NCBI GenBank assembly: GCA_022702485.1
Contig: JAJIYY010000004.1
Span: 1,550,001-1,614,000, forward strand
Length of the DNA stretch: 64,000 nucleotides
DNA from: Simplicillium sp. C3G150-2
Lineage: Eukaryota; Ascomycota; Sordariomycetes; Hypocreales; Cordycipitaceae
Direction: 5' to 3'
Under the pieces are notes generated by a model. It was given only the letters and a program-made list of their open reading frames with translations, was not told the origin of the DNA and did no database searches. Position 1 is the first letter of the stretch. The number at the start of each line of letters is the position of its first letter. The position numbers and the translations under genes were made by a program. This document shows positions 58,439 to 64,000 of the stretch, in pieces.

Positions 58439-59227
58439 ATGGCGGCGGAAACCACGACGACAACGCCGGTGCAAAGCCCCGCGGAAGCCATCCTCAACCA
58501 TTCCTCTCAAGCTCGACACTTTCGATTTTCACCCTTCCTTCGCGAAACATACCAAGTCGGCTTGCCAGCAGATCGCCCGATATGTAAAGCGTACCAGACC
58601 GGCAGCTGCCCCAACGGCACGCGATGCACCGAACGACACGTCACAGACGGCAAATCATCCTCGACCCAAACAACTGGAGGATTGAATTCGCTTGTGTGCA
58701 AGCATTGGCTGCGTGGGCTATGCAAGAAAGGCGTGCCATGTGAGTTTTTGCACGAATACAACCTCCGTAAGATGCCGGAGTGCAATTTCTTCATGCGCAA
58801 CGGCTACTGCTCCAATGGTGAGGAGTGCTTGTATCTTCATGTCGATCCCATGTCGCGCCTGCCGCCGTGCCCACACTACGACATGGGATTCTGTCCATTG
58901 GGACCAATATGCTCTAAGAAGCATGTAAGGAGGAGCCTGTGCCCATACTACTTGGCTGGCTTCTGTCCCGAAGGCCCCGATTGCAAGCGTGGGTCGCATC
59001 CCAAGTGGTCCAAGGATCTCGACCCGCCAACTGTCAAAAGCGAGGATAAGAAGGAGGAATTCAAGATGGAAATGATGCAGCAAAGAGACGATGATGGAGA
59101 CTCATTTGGCCAGAATGACGAGGGCAGATTTAATAGGCATGGTGGTAGAGGTGGTGGTGGCGGCGGCGGAAAATGGCGAGGATCTGGTGGTGGCCGAGGC
59201 CGTTTCCGAGGTAGAGGAGGATACTAA
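58439..59227 (+). CDS. YTH1: mRNA 3'-end processing CCCH zinc-finger protein (Yth1/CPSF30)
   Basis: The protein is 262 aa from one exon. Five CCCH fingers are visible in tandem between about residues 48 and 190: CKAYQTGSCPNGTRCTERH, CKHWLRGLCKKGVPCEFLH, CNFFMRNGYCSNGEECLYLH, CPHYDMGFCPLGPICSKKH and CPYYLAGFCPEGPDCKRGSH. The conserved N-terminus (HFRFSPFLRETYQVGL) precedes them. The protein belongs to the cleavage and polyadenylation factor and recognises the polyadenylation signal. A Gly/Arg-rich tail (RGG repeats) follows, longer than in the yeast protein of about 208 aa and usual for filamentous fungi. The ATG at 58439 gives the normal start. Confidence 0.93.
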   Translation: MAAETTTTTPVQSPAEAILNHSSQARHFRFSPFLRETYQVGLPADRPICKAYQTGSCPNGTRCTERHVTDGKSSSTQTTGGLNSLVCKHWLRGLCKKGVPCEFLHEYNLRKMPECNFFMRNGYCSNGEECLYLHVDPMSRLPPCPHYDMGFCPLGPICSKKHVRRSLCPYYLAGFCPEGPDCKRGSHPKWSKDLDPPTVKSEDKKEEFKMEMMQQRDDDGDSFGQNDEGRFNRHGGRGGGGGGGKWRGSGGGRGRFRGRGGY

Positions 59228-59560
59228 GATGGCGGGCAAAGCCATGGACAAAAGATGGCATCGAATTCCTGGTAGAATTCGATCTGTACACGTTGATGAT
59301 ATCCATTCTACTGTATAATAAGCGTTTAGAAGTGTATTCTTATTTATGACATAGCTTATGCGCTCCTGGCAGTCACTGTAGGTCAAGGCGTATTTAATAG
59401 AGAAAAGATGAATTATATTATTTTTGATTATATCCATTAACATACACAACTGAGTCGTGACTTCGTCGTCTGCCAACTGAAAACTGGCAGACTGTACATT
59501 GTATACAGGTCCCGCAAAACACGCGAGATTACACTTGGGTTGTTGGTGCTCTTGATTCTC
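59228..59560. other. Convergent 3' intergenic region
   Basis: AT-rich spacer of about 330 bp between Yth1 and the DUF1776 gene; no gene is seen. Confidence 0.4.
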
Positions 59561-61140
59561 TTAAGAGTTGTCGGGCACAGATGGTACCCAAAGCCCGCTT
59601 TCCCTTTCCGAGTTCCAGACATTGCTCTCGGCCGGGACGGCAATGAACTCGTTTGAGCCCTCTCCATCATCGCTGGCAGCACGCGAGGAGCCATCGTACG
59701 AGCTTGTCCTCCAAGTTGATAGCTCATCAACCTTGCGAATACCCATGATCCATGAGACAAGACTGCGAGGAGCCCATCGACCGACAAAGCCGTACACGCT
59801 GGCGCCGAGTCCGACACGGACAGTATCGGCTGTGATGGAGCCGTCAAGGACATCAAAGACAGAGTTGTGTAGGCGTCGCAAGGAGCTTCCTTTGAAGCCA
59901 CGGATGCGTGCGCCAGAAATTGCAGAGCTTGTTTGAGCCACAAAGTTGCGCCCGTAGACATGCCTAGCTCCATCAGGCCAGGTGAGTGTCTCCTGAGGGT
60001 TTCCAGCAGCCAAGCTTTGGCGGGTTGGCACGAAACCAGAGAAATCGAATGTGCCCAGCTGCATATGCGTTACAGGAATATCCAGAGGTCGGAGTTCTGC
60101 GGTCAAAACTTCGGTGAATGCTGACAGAGCAGAGCATACGGTGGCTTCTGGGGCATGGAAAGGTGGGTTGATAGAGGAGATGATGGACGGCGTGAAGACA
60201 AGAACCTTGGGAGGCACCCATTTCTCACCGATAGGTTGCAAGCGCGAAGTAAGAAGTGGGAGGAAAGCCTGGATTGTGAGAATCGGCTGAAGTAGATGTG
60301 TGTTGAAGAGGTCTGCAAAGCTTGATGGAGGGATGGTTGCGATGGGAGAAGTCTGGTAGTGCAGGCTTGGGATGAGTATTATCGACCGGAGAGTCAGTTG
60401 GTTTGGCTTGATATGGGGACCAGGAGCATGTGGTGACTGTAGGAATGTTGCAAATCGTTCGATAGCGGTTCCAGCGAGCGGAGGCTGTGAATGGAGTTAG
60501 AAAAGCGCTGCCGCAAGTATGAAGTTACACTGAACTTACGTCTGTTGTGTCGATACTCAAAGGCCTAATATCTGATCTCGCAAAAGCGTGCACCATATCT
60601 TCATCTTCGGCAGCGTTGCAGACGATATAAACAATGAAGCCTCGGCGCTCCATGTCCAGGGACAACGACTTCGTCAGGGGCAAGTTTGGCGATCCGGCAA
60701 TAACAACAACTTCTGTTCTGCCTCCATTTCTTGCTCTCTTGGCGCGGCGAACTTTTCGCAGAGACTTAGTTCTTTGGTATCCCTTAAAAACGACGGTGCC
60801 GCACACGACAACGATGACGCCAGTCAAGACCTTGTGCCTTGATACCCAATCTTGCGCGCTCTGCCACGTTGACACTTGAGCGATAATAACTGGCGCCTTT
60901 GCAGGAGGAGTTGGTCGAACAGAATCTGGTATCCATTTTGATGATGCTAGCGTTTCGCGAACAAGGTCAGCTGCGCGGTCGACGTTCTGATCGATGAAGT
61001 CGGCGACATCGGTCGTGTATCGTCGAAGTTGCACGGGGATGTTGCCGAGCTGGGCATCCAAAAGTTAGCAAACATTATCCAAATTTCGACGGTAAGAATA
61101 TTCTCACCGTATCCAAGAACTGTTGGTCATCCGCTGACAT
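59561..61140 (-). CDS. DUF1776 family membrane protein (short-chain-dehydrogenase-like)
   Basis: The protein is 488 aa in three exons (61140-61108, 61049-60540, 60484-59561) with introns of 58 and 55 nt, all phase 0. The N-terminus (MSADDQQFLDTLGNIPVQLR) leads to a single membrane helix (VLTGVIVVVCGTVVFKG, about residues 82-98). A Rossmann-like fold follows: a strand with EVVVIAGSPNLPLTKSLSLD, then FIVYIVCNAAEDEDMV, then PPKVLVFTPSIISSINPPFH and VCSALSAFTEVLTAELR. This is the layout of the fungal DUF1776 family, which resembles short-chain dehydrogenases but lacks a clear YxxxK. Its substrate is unknown. The Ser-rich C-terminus is probably disordered. Confidence 0.85.
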
Positions 61141-62401
61141 GATGGATTTATGGCCTAGATCATGAAAGGAGATGAGGTTTGTTTTTTTATTCGAGATGAC
61201 GCTATTGGAGCCCAGTGGTTCACGAGCGTGGGTAAAGTAAACGGAGATTGCGGGGGTTTATTAGCGCCGAAGCTCCGTGATTGGCCAGTAATCCCAGAGC
61301 GTGTGAGTGAGCCCTTCATGTCCTTGTGTTTTGACAAAACAAGACGAGAATAAAAAAGAAAACAAAGAAACAACGATGAGGTTATAAATGAAAAGCCAAG
61401 TTCAATAGCTTCAAAGAGTCATATCTCAATTATCAACAAAGTGATACTTGCTCCTCTTTCTTTGCTAACAAGTAATAGCTTCGCCTGGGGCACGGTGCCA
61501 CTTTACACCACTCAATGGTGTGAGGAGTGAGTGGTTGAATGCGGCAGGCGCCACATCTCTAACAAAGCGTTGCTCTGGCGTTTACTTTCTTGGAGTAGAG
61601 AGCAAGAAGCCAAAATCTTTGATTGATTGGTTAAAGCGTGGAGATGCGGTAGCAAGCTCGACATGAAGTCTACTGATACATATATCGCATTTGGTGACGA
61701 GCGCGCCAACCAAGCAAACTCGCAATCGGTAAACCAGTCGCAATGAGTTTCATAATGCACTTGCAGTGATGTGGTAATATATGTAATGTGTTATACAATG
61801 CTGACCGTGCTTCCACGCTACCACGACTCAAGCTCAGAGGCTGAAAACCCACTCAGAGAGGCCTTGATGCATCCACCTGCCGTTAACGATACACACACGC
61901 TCCATCTAATTACACTTCATTTCATTAAGCTTGCCTAGCTAAGCGTCCATGCCGGACTCCGACCATCACCGGAACGGAAGTTCGCTAGGTCAGCCGAAGT
62001 CGAGATGGGGCCTCTAGACCGACCATCGGATGGGCCAGAGAGCCAATGGGTCGTCCGCGCTGCCCGTAAAATTCGGAACATGCCCCGTAACGAGCCTCAC
62101 AACCCCCTTGGAGAAGCCCACTTAGCGGGCTCGGTGTGCGCGGGGAGAGCCTGTGGAACCGTTAATAACCGCTGGACAGCGCTGGCCATTGGTGCCCCCA
62201 TTCTGCCCGCTTATGGCCAAGCCACTGAACGGCGTTGGGGAACAATCTCGTGACTTTCGGAGCGGGTTGACTTACATGGGGGGAGCCACCTTGAAATTCG
62301 GCCTCCGGGGTAATCATTTTGAACTTCTTCTTTCTTACATCTTCATTCAAAGCTATCCACTCGAGCTAGCCTTGTTCCTCCACTTTTTCTTTGATTTCAA
62401 A
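61141..62401. other. Divergent promoter region between DUF1776 and the amidase
   Basis: No gene is supported in about 1.26 kb. A C/T-rich patch at about 62326-62400 should be the amidase leader. Confidence 0.4.
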
Positions 62402-64000
62402 ATGTTGTTGGACTATCTTCAACATCGCAAGGACTGGTGAGTGTTTGCAGATATGCCTGTCCATGATGCTGTGGTGTTGTCGCTGACCGTTTACCCAGCC
62501 GCGCCAAGCAGGACCAGCGTGCCACGCGCATCAAGTCCTTGACGGCCTACCATGGACCATTCAGTGTCCTTGACCGCGAGATCCTCGCCAAGCCCATTGA
62601 GGAGCTCGTCAAAGAAGTCCACAAGGATCCCAGCAAAGCTACACAACTGCTCAGCACCTACGGCAAGGTTGCGCTGAAGGCTCAAGAGAAGACCAACTGT
62701 GTTACTGAGATCATGTTGACATCTTGCGAGAAGTGGGTCAAGGATGGCTCTATCAACTTGAAAGGTCCCCTTGCTGGCATTCCCGTTAGCTTGAAGGATA
62801 CCGTCGACGTTGAAGGCTATGATAGCACGGTCGGCTACAGTTGCCATGTTGGCAAGGTCAAGACACAAGACGGTTTGACTACCCGTCTGCTCAAAGATGC
62901 CGGTGCCGTTCCCTATGTCAAGACCAACGTCCCAATTACTCTGCTGAGCTTCGAATCCTCGAACGACGTTTGGGGTCGCTCAACAAACCCATACAACAAC
63001 AAATATACACCTGGTGGTTCCACTGGTGGAGAAGGTGCCCTTTTGGCCATGGGAGGACGAATTGGCGTTGGTAGTGATGTTGCAGGCAGTGTCCGCTGCC
63101 CAGCTCACTTTTCTGGTTGCTATTCACTCAAGTGTTCCACTGGCCGCTGGCTGAAGTTGGGCATGGTCACCAGCATGCCCGGCCAGGATGGTATCCCAGC
63201 CGTATACAGCCCAATGGCACGCACCTTGAACGATCTCACATACTTCACTCGCGCCTTCATCCAAATGAAGCCTTGGACGTATGACTACTCTGTCCACCCC
63301 CTGCCCTGGAGAGATGATGTAGAGAAGGCCTACTCTGAGCAGAAGAAGTTCCGAGTTGGTGTTTTTCGTACCGATGGTGTCGTTGACCCTAGCCCTGCTT
63401 GCAAGAGAGCCTTGGAGATGACCGAGAATGCTCTTCGCAGCGCTGGACACGAAATTGTCGAGATCGACCCTCCTGCGCCTTACGAAGCCCTCCAAATCGC
63501 GTCTCAGCTTTTGGATGCTGATGGTCTGGAATCTGCCATGTCTTTCTTCCGCAGTGGTGAAGGCAACGACCGCGGATCTGCCCAGATGCGATTCTACGCC
63601 AAGCTTCCCCGTGCTGTCAAGTACGTCTACTACCTTTGGGTCCGATATGTGCGCCGGGACCCGTTGTGGGCTGGTATCCTGAGAGATTGGTACCCCAAGA
63701 GCACCTACCAATACTGGCAACTCATTGCCAAGCGTGAAGCCTACAAGCGTCGTTTCTTCGAGTTCTGGGATGACAATAAGCTGGACTTCATTATTGCCCC
63801 TCCCAACGCCACACCTGCTGTTCCCCACGGTGGCATGCACGATGCTTGCAGCAGCTGTGGATACACATTCCTCTTCAACCTTGTAAGTAATCTCAGGGAA
63901 AAAGTATGTTCACTTCACCGTCTAACATTTTCGACAGCTCGATTACTCCGCCGGTGTTCTTCCCGTAACGCATGTCGACAGAAATAAGGATCAGTTGCCC
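62402..64000 (+). CDS. Amidase-signature hydrolase (acetamidase/FAAH-like), 3' end beyond the window
   Basis: Exons are 62402-62436, 62499-63882 and 63938 to the window edge, about 494 codons so far. The Ser-cisSer-Lys triad of amidase-signature enzymes is visible: Lys in GIPVSLKDTVDVEG (about residue 110), the cis-Ser in TPGGSTGGEGAL (about 185) and the nucleophile in GSDVAGSVRCPAHF (about 209). The C-terminal FIIAPPNATPAVPHG and LDYSAGVLPVT are also family-typical. Fungal relatives include acetamidase AmdS and fatty-acid-amide hydrolases; which amide is cleaved cannot be told. The last 21 codons after the second intron stay open, and the remaining C-terminus (usually about 40-60 residues) lies outside the window. 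Confidence 0.88.

Overview
The window comes from a filamentous ascomycete (Pezizomycotina). Most genes carry one to four short GT-AG introns of about 48-166 nt with CTAAY/CTGAC-type branch points. Genes lie on both strands with no operons, and the proteins match fungal families: COP9 signalosome subunit 7, a Rax1-type RGS membrane protein, a secreted proteinase-K-type subtilisin, a LaeA-like methyltransferase, a DUF1776 protein and an acetamidase-type amidase. Sordariomycetes, and perhaps Hypocreales, is my best guess. That placement is inference from how the proteins read, not from a search.

Region 1 (1-24.6 kb) is gene-dense. In order it holds a type II membrane glycosyltransferase-like protein (+), a Ccc2/ATP7-type copper P-type ATPase (-), CSN7 (+), a Rax1-like RGS protein (-), ribosomal protein L31/eL31 (+), a UBE2C/UBC11-type E2 (-), the checkpoint kinase CHK1 (+), a secreted subtilisin (+) and a vacuolar-type CDF zinc transporter (+). 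Several neighbours are divergent and share a promoter: Ccc2/CSN7, Rax1/L31 and E2/CHK1.

Region 2 (24.6-39.4 kb) has no gene I can support for about 12.8 kb, followed by a pyrimidine-rich core promoter and a long leader with upstream ORFs. It ends at a G1/S cyclin at 39.4 kb. The desert is not obviously AT-rich, so it does not look like RIP-mutated transposon DNA. It may be regulatory or non-coding transcript DNA for the cyclin.

Region 3 (39.4-64 kb) holds the G1 cyclin (+), ribosomal protein S2/uS5 (-), a Tum1-type sulfurtransferase (-), APC11 (+), a broken berberine-bridge-type FAD oxidase (+), a MEMO-family protein (+), an Sso1-type plasma-membrane t-SNARE (+), an uncharacterised Q/E-rich fungal protein (-), a LaeA-like methyltransferase (-), the CPSF30/Yth1 zinc-finger protein (+), a DUF1776 membrane protein (-) and the 5' part of an amidase (+) that runs off the right edge.

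Cell-cycle and ubiquitin functions are well represented: CSN7, the APC/C E2, APC11, CHK1 and the G1 cyclin. MBF-like ACGCG sites sit upstream of CHK1 and of the cyclin. The splicing architecture is unusual. CHK1 appears to have an exon that is only its ATG, the t-SNARE needs a 5-nt microexon, and the methyltransferase has an 18-nt exon. All exon structures were derived by reading frames and splice signals by eye.
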